Counted from the first letter of the stretch, positions 1 through 9,069 are shown. The stretch: 64,000 nt of DNA from HLUCCA09 sp039822045 (GCA_039822045.1 JBCBMY010000009.1:62001-126000), one strand, 5' to 3'. Program-made: numbers and translations. Notes: generated by a model not told the origin, from the sequence alone.

Positions 1-1245
1 GACAGCGCCGAAAGCGCGGCGGCCGAGCGTGCCGGCTTGGCGGCGGCGCTGTCTGGAAAGTGGGTTGCGCCAGGCCCTTCGGGATCGCCCTTCCGGGGCC
101 GACACGATGTCCTTCCGACCGGGCGCAACCTCTACACCACCGATCCGCGGGCTGTGCCGACCAGAGCGGCCTATGCCCAAGGCACCCGCCTCGCCGATGA
201 ATTGATCCGGCGCCACCTGCAGGACGAGGGCGATTGGCCGACGGGGCTGATCGTCGACCTCTGGGGATCGGCCACCATGCGAACCGCGGGTGAGGAGTTC
301 GCCATGGCCCTGCGTCTTCTCGGCGTGCGCCCCGTCTGGGACGAAGGCTCCGAACGCGTCTCCGGCGTCGAAGTGGTGCCCATTGCAGAGCTCGACCGCC
401 CAAGGATCGATGTGACGCTTCGCATCTCCGGTCTCTTCCGGGATGTGTTTCCCACGCTGACCGCGCTCTTCAACCAGGCCGTGCGCGCGCTGGCGGCTCG
501 CGACGAGGCGTCTGACTGGAACCCCTATGTCGGCACTCATCCCGGCGGTCGGGTCTACGGCCCGCGGCCCGGATCCTTTGGTCTCGGTATGGGCGACTTG
601 TCCGATGACGTGACAGAAGCCGCGCGAGAGGAGGCCGGAAACGCGTGGCTTTCTGCGTCGGAATGGGCGTTCGATGGCGAGCGCGCAGCGCGCGACCGCG
701 ACGGGCTGCAGGCGCGCGTTCAAGGCGCCGACCTGTTCGTGCATGCCCAGGACCTGCCGGAGACCGACCTGCTCCTGGCCGCCGATTACGCCGCGCACGA
801 GGCCGGTTTTGCCGCGGCCCAAGCCGCCGTGGGTGGAAACGCCATCCTCTACCACCTCGACAACACCGATCCCTCCCGTCCCCGCGCGCGGACGCTGACC
901 GAAGAGATCGCACGCGTCGTTCGGGCCCGCGCGGCGCATCCGGGATGGATCGCCGGAATGCGGCGCCACGGGTTCCGAGGAGCGGCCGAGATTGCGGCGA
1001 CCCTCGATCACCTGGCGGCGTTTGCCCAGCTCACCAGGGCCGTACCGCCGCATCTCTTCGACCTCTATTGGCAAGCCACGTTGGACGACGCGGGCGTTGT
1101 GTCCTTCATGACCCAAGAAAATCCCGAAGCGCTCGCGGCCATGCGCAGCAGGTTCGAGGCACTCGCCGCCGCCGGCCTCTGGCAGACCCGACGCAATTCC
1201 ATCGCCGCGGACCTCGCGACAGCTTCGACCGAGCCAGCGACATGA
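1..1245 (+). CDS. cobN: Cobaltochelatase subunit CobN (C-terminal part)
   Basis: The gene enters from the left edge, so only about the last 414 residues are present. CobN is the large subunit of the ATP-dependent CobNST chelatase, which inserts cobalt into hydrogenobyrinate a,c-diamide in the aerobic B12 pathway. The segment has the CobN/BchH C-terminal character, including GLIVDLWGSATMRTAGEEFA, where the chelatase region follows a conserved Trp-Gly, and later WNPYVGTHPGGRVYGPRPG-like glycine-rich loops. It ends in TGA overlapping the cobG start (ATGA), which indicates translational coupling. Identity rests on the protein pattern and on the cob genes that follow. BchH is a paralogue, but the context argues for CobN. 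Confidence 0.93.
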   Translation, partial: DSAESAAAERAGLAAALSGKWVAPGPSGSPFRGRHDVLPTGRNLYTTDPRAVPTRAAYAQGTRLADELIRRHLQDEGDWPTGLIVDLWGSATMRTAGEEFAMALRLLGVRPVWDEGSERVSGVEVVPIAELDRPRIDVTLRISGLFRDVFPTLTALFNQAVRALAARDEASDWNPYVGTHPGGRVYGPRPGSFGLGMGDLSDDVTEAAREEAGNAWLSASEWAFDGERAARDRDGLQARVQGADLFVHAQDLPETDLLLAADYAAHEAGFAAAQAAVGGNAILYHLDNTDPSRPRARTLTEEIARVVRARAAHPGWIAGMRRHGFRGAAEIAATLDHLAAFAQLTRAVPPHLFDLYWQATLDDAGVVSFMTQENPEALAAMRSRFEALAAAGLWQTRRNSIAADLATASTEPAT

Positions 1246-2411
1246 GCGCGTCAGTCCGCCCTGAAATCCGCGGCTGGTGCCCCGGCGCACTCCGCCCGAT
1301 GGCGTCCGGGGACGGGCTGGTCGTGCGTATACGACCCTTCGCGTCCGAGATCTCACCGGCCCAGGCCATTGGAATAGCCAGCTTGGCAGAGGCCCATGGA
1401 AATGGCGTCATCGAATTGACTGCGCGGGCAAATCTTCAGCTGCGCGGCGTCTCTGACCAGGCCATAATCGATCTGTCCGAAGGGCTACGCCGGCTTGGGC
1501 TTCTCGACGCAGACCCTGCCCAGGAGGCACGGCGCAACGTGATCCTGTCGCCTGTGCGGGACCAGTCTGACGACCCGTGCGCCCTCGCTTTCGCCTTGAT
1601 CGAGGCTCTTGCCTCCGAGAGCGTTCTGTCCCTGCCAGGCAAGTTCGGTTTTGCCATCGATACCGGGCCGCAGCGATACCTTGCAGACACCAGTGCCGAC
1701 ATTCGGATAGAGCGCTCGGCGCATGGCCTGATCGTGCGCGCAGACGGTGCCCCCAGCGGAAGCCCCGTCGGCGACGCAGGCGAGGCGGTTGCCACAGCCC
1801 TCACGCTGGCACATTGGTTCGCGGCATCAGGCGGTATCGGGCCCGACGGGCGGGGCCGGATGGCCCGCCATCTCACCCAAGCCGACATGCCTCCTCATCT
1901 GGCGGGACGGGTCCGGCCGTTTCCGGCGCATATGGCGCTGTCGCCGGGCCGGTTCGGCGGTCTCCATCTTGTTGGCGCGGCTTTCGGCCAGATGTCAGCA
2001 AACACGCTCCGGCTTCTCGCCGAGGCGACCGATGCCCCGATCCGTGTCACACCATGGCGCATGCTTGCCCTCGAGCACGCGGACCCGCAGGCATGGGCCA
2101 GTGCGCCCGACCTCGTCACGCGCGCCGGCGATCCGCGCCTTCGGGTCTCGGCCTGCACGGGGGCGCCGGGATGCCCGCAAGCCACCGTAGCAACCCGTGC
2201 CCTCGCCCAGAAGCTGGCCACGCGCGTGCCGCAAGGGAAGCACCTGCACGTGTCGGGCTGCGCCAAAGGCTGTGCGCATCCCAGACCCGCCGACGTCACG
2301 CTCACGGGGTGCGATGGCACCTTCGATCTTGTCGTCCACGGCGCCCCGTGGGAAGAGCCCCAGGCGCGGGGCCTGGCCGCCGCGGACATCGAAGAGCGGA
2401 TCTTCCCCTGA
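1242..2411 (+). CDS. cobG: Precorrin-3B synthase CobG
   Basis: The product is 389 residues. CobG is a sirohaem/4Fe-4S enzyme related to sulfite and nitrite reductases. It uses oxygen to turn precorrin-3A into precorrin-3B, the step that defines the aerobic pathway. Visible signs are the nitrite/sulfite reductase ferredoxin-like half near the N terminus (LTARANLQLRGV, residues about 55-70) and a C-terminal cysteine set SACTGAPGCPQA ... HVSGCAKGCAHP that fits the iron-sulfur/sirohaem ligands. The ATG at 1242 overlaps the cobN stop, and the stop overlaps the cobH ATG. A longer upstream reading in the same frame lies inside cobN and was not used. Confidence 0.95.
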   Translation: MSASVRPEIRGWCPGALRPMASGDGLVVRIRPFASEISPAQAIGIASLAEAHGNGVIELTARANLQLRGVSDQAIIDLSEGLRRLGLLDADPAQEARRNVILSPVRDQSDDPCALAFALIEALASESVLSLPGKFGFAIDTGPQRYLADTSADIRIERSAHGLIVRADGAPSGSPVGDAGEAVATALTLAHWFAASGGIGPDGRGRMARHLTQADMPPHLAGRVRPFPAHMALSPGRFGGLHLVGAAFGQMSANTLRLLAEATDAPIRVTPWRMLALEHADPQAWASAPDLVTRAGDPRLRVSACTGAPGCPQATVATRALAQKLATRVPQGKHLHVSGCAKGCAHPRPADVTLTGCDGTFDLVVHGAPWEEPQARGLAAADIEERIFP

Positions 2412-3040
2412 TGCCCTATGCTTACGAAAAAGACGGCGCCGCAATCTATGCTGAGTCGTTTGCGACGATCCGGGCAGAGTCCGACCTTGCCGGCTTTGAC
2501 GCGGATGAAGAGCAAGTGGCCGTTCGCATGATTCACGCCGCCGGGATGGTGGGGCTGGCCAGGCACATCCGGTTCTCACCCGGTGCGGCCGCGGCGGGGC
2601 GGGCGGCGCTCGCCGCAGGCGCCCCGATCCTGTGCGATGCCCGAATGGTATCGGAGGGGGTCACTCGGGCGCGGCTGCCCGCGTCGAACGAGGTTGTGTG
2701 CACGCTCCAGGCGCCAGAGGTGCCCGATCTGGCGGCGCGCCTCGCGACCACGCGTTCAGCCGCAGCGCTCGAGCTCTGGCGGCCAATGCTCGGCGGGGCG
2801 GTCGTGGCGATCGGCAATGCGCCGACCGCGCTCTTTCACCTGCTCGAGATGCTCGAGGACCCGGGGTGCCCGCGTCCCGCGCTCATCGTCGGCTGCCCCG
2901 TGGGGTTTGTCGGCGCGGCGGAGAGCAAAGAGGCGCTTTGGGCGGCGCAACCGGCGCCCTGCCTGATCGTCGAGGGGCGGCTCGGCGGCTCCGCCGTCAC
3001 CGTGGCAGCGGTCAATGCATTGGCAAGTCGGGCAGAATGA
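2411..3040 (+). CDS. cobH: Precorrin-8X methylmutase CobH
   Basis: The product is 209 residues, the usual length for CobH/CbiC. It moves a methyl group from C-11 to C-12 of precorrin-8X to give hydrogenobyrinate. The N-terminal pattern YEKDGAAIYAESFATIRAE, the catalytic-histidine region VRMIHAAGMVG (His about residue 43) and GNAPTALFHLLEM with VGCPVGFVGAAESKE near the C terminus are typical. The ATG overlaps the cobG stop by one base (TGATG), and the stop overlaps cobI (ATGA). Confidence 0.96.
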   Translation: MPYAYEKDGAAIYAESFATIRAESDLAGFDADEEQVAVRMIHAAGMVGLARHIRFSPGAAAAGRAALAAGAPILCDARMVSEGVTRARLPASNEVVCTLQAPEVPDLAARLATTRSAAALELWRPMLGGAVVAIGNAPTALFHLLEMLEDPGCPRPALIVGCPVGFVGAAESKEALWAAQPAPCLIVEGRLGGSAVTVAAVNALASRAE

Positions 3041-3777
3041 GCGAAGACCGGTCAGGCATGGGAACCGTGCACGGCGTCGGCCTTGGCCCCGGCGACCCCG
3101 AACTGATGAGCGTCCGGGCCGACCGTCTGGTGCGTGGTGCGCGTCACGTCGCCTTCTTCCGCAAGGCAGGCCGGCCGGGCCAGGCGCGCCGGTTGGTTGA
3201 CGGGATGCTTTCGGACACAGCCGAAGAGATTCCGATGGAGTATCCCGTCACAACCGAGATCCCCGTTGCCGATCCGCGCTACAATGCCTGCCTTTCGCCG
3301 TTCTACACCGCATGCGCAGACCGCCTTGCGGCGCTCGCGGCGAGTGGCAAAGACGTCGTCGTCCTCTGCGAGGGCGACCCGTTCTTCTACGGCTCGTTCA
3401 TGCATCTCCACGCGCGCCTCGTGGGCCGGATCCCGGTGTCGGTTGTCCCAGCGATCACGGGCATGTCCGGGGCATGGACGGCGACCGGTCAGCCGGTCAC
3501 CTGGGGCGACGATATTCTGACCGTTCTGACCGGCACGCTGCCCGAGGACGTGCTGACCGAGCGCGCCAAGGACGCCGATGCGCTGGTGGTCATGAAACTC
3601 GGGCGCAATCTCGGCAAAGTGCGCCGCGCGCTGACCGCCGCCGGGCGGCTCGAGGCGTCATGGCTTGTCGAGCACGCAACGATGGAGGGCGAGCGCGTGA
3701 CGCGATTGTCCGAGGCAGGCGAGAGTGGCCCCTACTTCTCGCTTGTCGTGGTGCACGGACAGGGGCGACGGCCATGA
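3037..3777 (+). CDS. cobI: Precorrin-2 C20-methyltransferase CobI
   Basis: The product is 246 residues. It transfers a methyl from S-adenosylmethionine to C-20 of precorrin-2. The tetrapyrrole-methylase fold shows as GVGLGPGDPELMSVRA at the N terminus, VVLCEGDPFFYGSF in the middle and VVPAITGMSGAW after it. The DPFFYGSF form separates CobI from the other methylases of the operon. The ATG at 3037 overlaps the cobH stop, and the stop overlaps the cobJ ATG. Confidence 0.95.
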   Translation: MSEDRSGMGTVHGVGLGPGDPELMSVRADRLVRGARHVAFFRKAGRPGQARRLVDGMLSDTAEEIPMEYPVTTEIPVADPRYNACLSPFYTACADRLAALAASGKDVVVLCEGDPFFYGSFMHLHARLVGRIPVSVVPAITGMSGAWTATGQPVTWGDDILTVLTGTLPEDVLTERAKDADALVVMKLGRNLGKVRRALTAAGRLEASWLVEHATMEGERVTRLSEAGESGPYFSLVVVHGQGRRP

Positions 3778-4541
3778 CGGGCCGTGTCTGCGTGCTCGGG
3801 CTCGGCCCCGGCGCAGAAGGGCTGGTGACGCCCGATGCGGCGGCGGCTCTCGCCGCGGCCTCCGACATTCTGGGCTACGGGCCCTACGTGGCCCGGGTGC
3901 AGCCTCGAACAGACCAAACTGTCCACGCGAGCGACAACCGCGAGGAGCTTGACCGTGCGCGCCACGCGCTGGGCTTGGCCGTGGAGGGGCGGGAGGTGGT
4001 GATCGTGTCCTCCGGCGATCCCGGCGTCTTCGCCATGGCCGCCGCGCTCTTTGAGGCGCTTGAGGCTGGCCCCGCGGAATGGCGCAGGCTCGAGGTCGAT
4101 GTGCAGCCCGGGATCACGGCCATGCTCGCGGCGGCGGCACGTATCGGCGCTCCTCTCGGTCACGACTTCTGCGCAATCAATCTGAGCGACAATCTCAAAC
4201 CCCAGACCCTGATCGATCGGCGCCTTCGGCTCGCCGCCGAGGCCGACTTCGCGATGGCCTTCTACAATCCCCGCTCGAAGGCTCGGCCTGCGGGGTTCGA
4301 GCACGCGCTCGAAATTCTGCGCGGTGCGTGTGGCCCAGACAGGATCGTGATCTTCGCCCGCGCGATCACGACGCCGGAAGAATCTCTCGCGGTCACTACT
4401 CTGGGTGCAGCGACCCCCGAGATGGCCGATATGCGCACCTTGGTGATCGTGGGCTCCAGCCGCACCCGGGTCGTGCCGCGAGCCGAGGGCCGTCGCCCCT
4501 GGGTCTACACCCCCCGCTCAGTGCCCGAGGGCGCATGTTGA
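3774..4541 (+). CDS. cobJ: Precorrin-3B C17-methyltransferase CobJ
   Basis: The product is 255 residues. It methylates C-17 and drives ring contraction of precorrin-3B to precorrin-4. The tetrapyrrole-methylase signature VLGLGPGAEGLVTPDA opens the protein. VIVSSGDPGVFAMAAAL, VQPGITAMLAAAARIGAPLGHDF and the CobJ/CbiH-type segment CAINLSDNLKP follow. The ATG overlaps the cobI stop. Its 3' end overlaps the opposing cobK gene by 37 bases, so the last codons of both genes share DNA. Confidence 0.96.
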   Translation: MTGRVCVLGLGPGAEGLVTPDAAAALAAASDILGYGPYVARVQPRTDQTVHASDNREELDRARHALGLAVEGREVVIVSSGDPGVFAMAAALFEALEAGPAEWRRLEVDVQPGITAMLAAAARIGAPLGHDFCAINLSDNLKPQTLIDRRLRLAAEADFAMAFYNPRSKARPAGFEHALEILRGACGPDRIVIFARAITTPEESLAVTTLGAATPEMADMRTLVIVGSSRTRVVPRAEGRRPWVYTPRSVPEGAC

Positions 4542-5275
4542 GCCGTGCGGGCCACCCAGTCCAGCACCTCAGCCGGGGTGGCGAATTCCGTGCGGGCCGG
4601 CATGTCCGGCCGGTCGATCATGATGACCGGCAAGCCCAGGCCGCGGGCCGCGTCGATCTTGGCCCGGGCCGCGGTGCCTCCAGAATTCTTCGACACAACG
4701 ACGTCGATGTCGTGCTGCTCCATCAGGGCACGGTCTCCCGCTTCGGCGAACGGGCCGCGATCGACCACGACCTGAGCATTTGGCAGCGGAAGCGCGCCTT
4801 GAGGCGGATCGACGAGGCGCAAAAGGTAGGTGTGCTGCGGCTGCGGAGCGAACTCCGCCAAATGCATGCGGCCGACGGCCAGCATCACTCGACGCGGCGG
4901 CCCGGCCAGCGCGGCAACGGCGCCCGCAATGTCTGGCACCCGTTGCCAGGTATCTCCGGGGCAGGGCGCCCATGGCGGGCGCGTGAGAGCGGCCAGAGGC
5001 ACGCCCGTGCGCGTGGCGGCGTCGACGGCATTGCGGCTCATCTGAGAGGCGAACGGGTGCGTGGCGTCCACCAGATGGGTGATGCCCTTTTCCACCAGCC
5101 AGTGCGCCAAACCATCGGCCCCGCCAAAGCCCCCGATCCGACGCGGGATCGGTTGCGGGCGGGGGCGCTCGACCCGACCGGCATAGGACAAGGTCGCTGG
5201 AATGCCTTCGGTCGCGACCACCTCGGCAAGCGCGCTGGCCTCGGTCGTGCCGCCGAGGATCAGGAGGTTCGGCAT
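4505..5275 (-). CDS. cobK: Precorrin-6A reductase CobK
   Basis: The product is about 256 residues. It reduces precorrin-6A to dihydroprecorrin-6 with NADPH. The N terminus MPNLLILGGTTEASALAE is the family dinucleotide-binding start, and VDATHPFASQMSRNA, VMLAVGRMHL and VVVSKNSGGTAARAKIDAA are CobK/CbiJ motifs. The ATG at 5275 was chosen over an in-frame start nine codons upstream because it matches the family start. It is the only cob gene on the minus strand, tail to tail with cobJ and back to back with cobL, so it probably has its own promoter in the short gap at 5276-5370. Confidence 0.94.
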   Translation of the reverse strand: MPNLLILGGTTEASALAEVVATEGIPATLSYAGRVERPRPQPIPRRIGGFGGADGLAHWLVEKGITHLVDATHPFASQMSRNAVDAATRTGVPLAALTRPPWAPCPGDTWQRVPDIAGAVAALAGPPRRVMLAVGRMHLAEFAPQPQHTYLLRLVDPPQGALPLPNAQVVVDRGPFAEAGDRALMEQHDIDVVVSKNSGGTAARAKIDAARGLGLPVIMIDRPDMPARTEFATPAEVLDWVARTAQHAPSGTERGV

Positions 5276-5370
5276 GGCTGACACGCTCCAGCGGTGGACC
5301 AAGGGCGGTGATGACCATGTAACGGACGCGGCCGCCGCTGCAAGCCGGTCGTTCAGGATGGGGCGACGGG

Positions 5371-6567
5371 ATGGCTGACACGCCCTGGCTAACCATTGTC
5401 GGAATCGGCGAAGATGGGCCAGACGGGCTGGCTCCGGAAGCCCGCCGCGCGCTCGGCGCGGCAGAGGTCATCGTCGGCCCGCCGCGGCACCTGGGGCTGC
5501 TTCCGGCGCTCAATGCCGAACACATCGAATGGCCGGTGCCCTATGCCGACGGGGTGCCGATCCTTTTGGCACAGCGAGGGCGCCAGACCGTTGCGCTCGC
5601 CTCAGGCGATCCCTTCTTCTTCGGGGCGGGCGCAATCCTGGCTCAGCATCTGGATCGCGGCGAGTGGAGCTGCGTGCCGGCGCGTTCGTGCTTTTCACTG
5701 GCGGCCTCGCGCCTCGGCTGGCCGCTTCAATCCACAGCGTGTCGCGGGCTCCATGCTGCTCCGGTTGCCCGTCTGCGACCCGATCTTGCACAGGGCGCAC
5801 GGATCATCGCCACAATGCGCGACGGCGCGACGGTTGCCGACCTTGCGCGTTGGCTCACTGCCGAGGGGTTCGGCGCAACCCAGGTCCACATCTTGGAGGC
5901 GCTTGGCGGACCGCGTGAGCGCATCAGAGCGGTTCGCGCGGTCACTGGCGCGCCCGACGACGTCATCCATCCCGTCGCGGTCGCCCTTGAGGTGGCCGGC
6001 GGCCTCACGATGCCGCGCACCTCCGGCTTGGCCGACACCTGGTTCGATCACGACGGGCAGATCACCAAGCGCCCGGTGCGCGCACTGACGCTCTCAGCTC
6101 TCGCACCGCTGCCGGGGGAGCATCTGTGGGATATCGGCGCCGGATCCGGCTCGATCTCCATCGAGTGGCTGCTGTCGACCCCCACCGCCCGGGCAACGGC
6201 GGTCGAACCGCGCGAGGATCGCGCGGAGCGGATCAGGGCGAACGCGGCCCGGTTGGGGGCCGACCGCCTTCACGTCGTCGCCGGCGCGGCGCCGGCGGCC
6301 CTCGACGGGCTCGACCCGCCGCAGGCCGTGTTTGTGGGGGGTGGGCTGGATGCGTCGCTTCTCGCCGATCTCGAGGCACGCCTTCCCACCGGGACCCGGC
6401 TCGTCGCCAATGCAGTGACCGTCGAGTCCGAGGCGCTTCTGCTGGAGGCGTCCTCCCGGCTTGGCGGCGACGTCGTTCGGTTCGCACTCTCCCACCTCGA
6501 GCCCCTAGGCTCAAAGCGCGGATGGGACAGTGCGCGCCCGATTGTTCAGTGGAGTGTGACGCTGTGA
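5371..6567 (+). CDS. cobL: Precorrin-6Y C5,15-methyltransferase (decarboxylating) CobL
   Basis: The product is 398 residues and has both CobL halves. Residues 1 to about 200 are a tetrapyrrole methylase (VGIGEDGPDGLAPEA, ASGDPFFFGAGAIL), equivalent to CbiE. From about residue 230 it is a class I methyltransferase (LWDIGAGSGSISIEWL, AVEPREDRAERIRANAARLG), equivalent to CbiT. It methylates C-5 and C-15 and removes the C-12 acetate carboxyl group. The 95-base gap before it separates it from divergent cobK. The stop overlaps the GTG start of cobE. Confidence 0.96.
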   Translation: MADTPWLTIVGIGEDGPDGLAPEARRALGAAEVIVGPPRHLGLLPALNAEHIEWPVPYADGVPILLAQRGRQTVALASGDPFFFGAGAILAQHLDRGEWSCVPARSCFSLAASRLGWPLQSTACRGLHAAPVARLRPDLAQGARIIATMRDGATVADLARWLTAEGFGATQVHILEALGGPRERIRAVRAVTGAPDDVIHPVAVALEVAGGLTMPRTSGLADTWFDHDGQITKRPVRALTLSALAPLPGEHLWDIGAGSGSISIEWLLSTPTARATAVEPREDRAERIRANAARLGADRLHVVAGAAPAALDGLDPPQAVFVGGGLDASLLADLEARLPTGTRLVANAVTVESEALLLEASSRLGGDVVRFALSHLEPLGSKRGWDSARPIVQWSVTL

Positions 6568-6923
6568 CCGTCGCGGGGTTTGGATTTCGCGCCGCGGCCA
6601 CTCTTGAGAGCCTGCGCGGCGCGCTGGCTGCCGCCGGGGGGGGCCGGGTTGACGCACTGGCTGCGCCTAAGGACAAGGTGCACGCCGCCCCGCTTTCGGC
6701 CCTGGCCGCCGCGCTCGACGTGCCGATCCATGGCGTTGCGCCGGCGTCCCTGGAGGCCCAGAGCACGCTCACGCCCGCAGGCCCGAATGCGAGGCGATAC
6801 GGAAAAGGATCTGTGGCCGAAGCCGCCGCCCTCGCCGCGGCCGGACGCGGCGCGCGCCTTCGCGGGCCGCGGTCCGTCTCGCCAGATGGCTGCGCGACAT
6901 GTGCGTTGGCGGAGAACCCATGA
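6564..6923 (+). CDS. cobE: CobE, CbiG C-terminal-domain protein
   Basis: The product is 119 residues. It matches the stand-alone CbiG C-terminal domain (CobE) of aerobic cob operons: GFGFRAAATLESLRGAL at the start, the conserved APKDKVHAAPLSALAAAL stretch, THSP-like ESQ/LEAQSTLTPAG, and GKGSVAEAAALAAAG. CobE is needed for B12 synthesis but its exact reaction is not established. I chose the GTG at 6564, which overlaps the cobL TGA. The ATG readings further upstream lie inside cobL. The stop TGA at 6921 overlaps the ATG of a 25-codon ORF. Confidence 0.88.
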   Translation: MTVAGFGFRAAATLESLRGALAAAGGGRVDALAAPKDKVHAAPLSALAAALDVPIHGVAPASLEAQSTLTPAGPNARRYGKGSVAEAAALAAAGRGARLRGPRSVSPDGCATCALAENP

Positions 6924-6997
6924 AGCGCGCCGACCATCAACCTTGCCGATCGGACGCGAAAGCGTCTTTCGCCGCGCGACTGGAGGTGCCCCAATGA
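6920..6997 (+). CDS. 25-codon ORF bridging cobE and cobM
   Basis: This reads ATG at 6920 to TGA at 6995-6997 and begins MKRADHQPCRSD, with 25 residues in all. It has a Shine-Dalgarno-like GGAG at 6911-6914. Its ATG overlaps the cobE stop as ATGA, and its stop overlaps the cobM ATG as ATGA. It therefore fits the same coupling pattern as the real genes around it. The peptide is basic with no recognisable domain. It could be a real small protein, or a coupling ORF that carries ribosomes across the gap to cobM. It could also be chance, since the whole stretch is only 78 bases. Confidence 0.35.
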   Translation: MKRADHQPCRSDAKASFAARLEVPQ

Positions 6998-7758
6998 CCG
7001 TCCATTTCATCGGTGCCGGGCCGGGTGCGCCGGACCTTCTGACCCTGCGCGGGCGAGACCTGATCGCAGCCTGCCCCATCTGCCTCTATGCCGGATCGCT
7101 GGTGCCCGAGGGCGTGCTGGCACATTGTCCGTCCGGCGCGCGGATCGTGAATACGGCACCGATGGATCTCGACGCCATCATCGCCGAGTGCCGCACCGCC
7201 CATGCAAACGGTCACGACGTCGCGCGCCTCCATTCCGGCGATCTCTCCGTCTGGTCAGCCATGGGCGAGCAACTCCGCCGCCTGAAGGTTGAGGGAATTC
7301 CCACGACTGTCACCCCCGGCGTGCCGAGCTTTTCTGCCGCCGCCGCCACGCTCGGGGTGGAGCTCACGCTTCCCGGAGTTGCGCAGTCGGTCGTCCTCAC
7401 CCGCACCCCAGGGCGTGCGTCCGCAATGCCCGACGGGGAGCGCCTCGCGGCCTTTGCCGCAACGGGCGCGACACTGGCGATCCACCTCTCGATCCAGAAC
7501 CTCGATCAGGTCGTGGCCGATCTCACCCCGGATTACGGCCCCGACTGCCCCGTCGCCGTCGTCTACCGGGCAAGCTGGCCCGACGAGACGGTCACGCGTG
7601 CCACCCTCTCCACCATCGCCGGCGCCATGCCCGACGGGATCGAGCGCACGGCGCTGATCCTCGTCGGTCCCGCACTTGCGTCCGACGAATTTGACGACAG
7701 CCGTCTTTATTCCCCCGATTACGACCGCCGGTTCCGCCCCGGTCGGGCAGAGGCTTGA
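6994..7758 (+). CDS. cobM: Precorrin-4 C11-methyltransferase CobM
   Basis: The product is 254 residues. It methylates C-11 of precorrin-4 to give precorrin-5. Family motifs are VHFIGAGPGAPDLLTLRG, CLYAGSLVPEGVL, RLHSGDLSVWSAMGEQ and TPGVPSFSAAAATLG. The serine-containing HSGDLS form is typical of CobM/CbiF. A GGAGG Shine-Dalgarno at 6982-6986 supports the ATG at 6994. The start overlaps the stop of the small ORF before it. Only three bases separate it from cobB. Confidence 0.96.
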   Translation: MTVHFIGAGPGAPDLLTLRGRDLIAACPICLYAGSLVPEGVLAHCPSGARIVNTAPMDLDAIIAECRTAHANGHDVARLHSGDLSVWSAMGEQLRRLKVEGIPTTVTPGVPSFSAAAATLGVELTLPGVAQSVVLTRTPGRASAMPDGERLAAFAATGATLAIHLSIQNLDQVVADLTPDYGPDCPVAVVYRASWPDETVTRATLSTIAGAMPDGIERTALILVGPALASDEFDDSRLYSPDYDRRFRPGRAEA

Positions 7759-7761
7759 GCG

Positions 7762-9069
7762 ATGGTGCCCGGCCTCCTCGTTTCGGCGCCCGCTTCCGGC
7801 ACCGGCAAGACCACCGTCATGCTCGGGCTTCTGCGGGCCTTTGCTGACGACGGCCTGAACGTTCAGCCCTTCAAATCCGGCCCAGATTACATCGATCCGG
7901 CCTTCCACCGAGCCGCCGCGGGTCGGGCCTCGTTCAACCTCGACACCTGGGCCATGGCCGAGGGGCTCTTTGGCGCAATCGCGGCACGGTCGGCTGGCGC
8001 GGACATCGTTGTCGCCGAAGGGTCGATGGGCCTCTACGACGGTGTGGCAAAGCCGGGCGAATTGGGACGCGGCGCCTCGGCGGAGACGGCCGCGCGCATG
8101 GGCTGGCCCGTCGTTCTGGTTCTCGACGTTGGGGGCCAGGCGCAATCTGCGGCGGCAACTGCCCTTGGGTTTCAGGCCTACCAGCCCGATCTGCCCTTCG
8201 CCGGCGTGATCCTCAACCGCGTCGCCAGCCCTCGGCACGAGCGGCTCGCGCGGCTGGGGATGGAGCGTGCCGGCCTGACGGTCCTCGGCTGTCTCCCGCG
8301 CAAAGGCGATCTGGCGCTACCTGAGCGGCATCTGGGACTCGTGCAGGCCGTCGAGCACCCCGATCTCGAGGCCGCCATTGCCAAGTATGCTGCGTTCCTG
8401 CGCGACCATGTGGATCTGGCGGCCTTGCGCGCCGCATCGGCAGCCGCGATCCAGCCGCCGGCAGGCCGCTTGCCGATTCCGCCGGCGCAGCGGATCGCCT
8501 TGGCTCAGGATTCCGCGTTCTCCTTCGCCTATCCTCATCTTGTCGAAGGCTGGCGGGAGGCGGGCGCCGAAATCCTGCCGTTCTCTCCATTGGCAGACGA
8601 GCCGCCCGCGCCCGATGCGGATCTGGTTTGGCTGCCGGGCGGCTATCCCGAGTTGCATGCCGGCCGGATTGCGGCCGCGACACGGTTTCGCGCCGGGCTG
8701 CGGGCGCATGCCGAGACGCGCCCAATCCATGGCGAATGCGGGGGGTACATGGCGCTCGGGCAGGCGTTGGTCGACGCAGAGGGCACGCGGCACGAGATGG
8801 CGGGTCTTCTGGGCTTGGTCGCAAGTTTTGAGAAACGGAAATTCCACCTGGGCTATCGTCGGGCGGAGCTGCGCGCGCCCATGGCCGGCCATCCCATGGG
8901 AACCACGCTCCGTGGGCACGAGTTCCACTACACGACGATCCTGGAGCAGCCCGACGCGCCCCTCGCGCGGGTAACGGACGCCGAGGGCGCGGAGGTGCCA
9001 GAGACCGGCTCGATCCGGGGGCATGTCACGGGAACGTTCTTCCACCTGATCGCCGAGGCCGCCACGTGA
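7762..9069 (+). CDS. cobB: Hydrogenobyrinate a,c-diamide synthase CobB
   Basis: The product is 435 residues. It amidates the a and c side chains of hydrogenobyrinate using glutamine and ATP. The N-terminal part is a P-loop amidoligase domain (VSAPASGTGKTTVMLGLL, SGPDYIDPAFH, EGSMGLYDG). The C-terminal part is a class I glutamine amidotransferase with the nucleophile cysteine in HGECGGYMALG and the late histidine in GHEFHYT. The stop overlaps the GTG of cobA. Confidence 0.96.
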   Translation: MVPGLLVSAPASGTGKTTVMLGLLRAFADDGLNVQPFKSGPDYIDPAFHRAAAGRASFNLDTWAMAEGLFGAIAARSAGADIVVAEGSMGLYDGVAKPGELGRGASAETAARMGWPVVLVLDVGGQAQSAAATALGFQAYQPDLPFAGVILNRVASPRHERLARLGMERAGLTVLGCLPRKGDLALPERHLGLVQAVEHPDLEAAIAKYAAFLRDHVDLAALRAASAAAIQPPAGRLPIPPAQRIALAQDSAFSFAYPHLVEGWREAGAEILPFSPLADEPPAPDADLVWLPGGYPELHAGRIAAATRFRAGLRAHAETRPIHGECGGYMALGQALVDAEGTRHEMAGLLGLVASFEKRKFHLGYRRAELRAPMAGHPMGTTLRGHEFHYTTILEQPDAPLARVTDAEGAEVPETGSIRGHVTGTFFHLIAEAAT

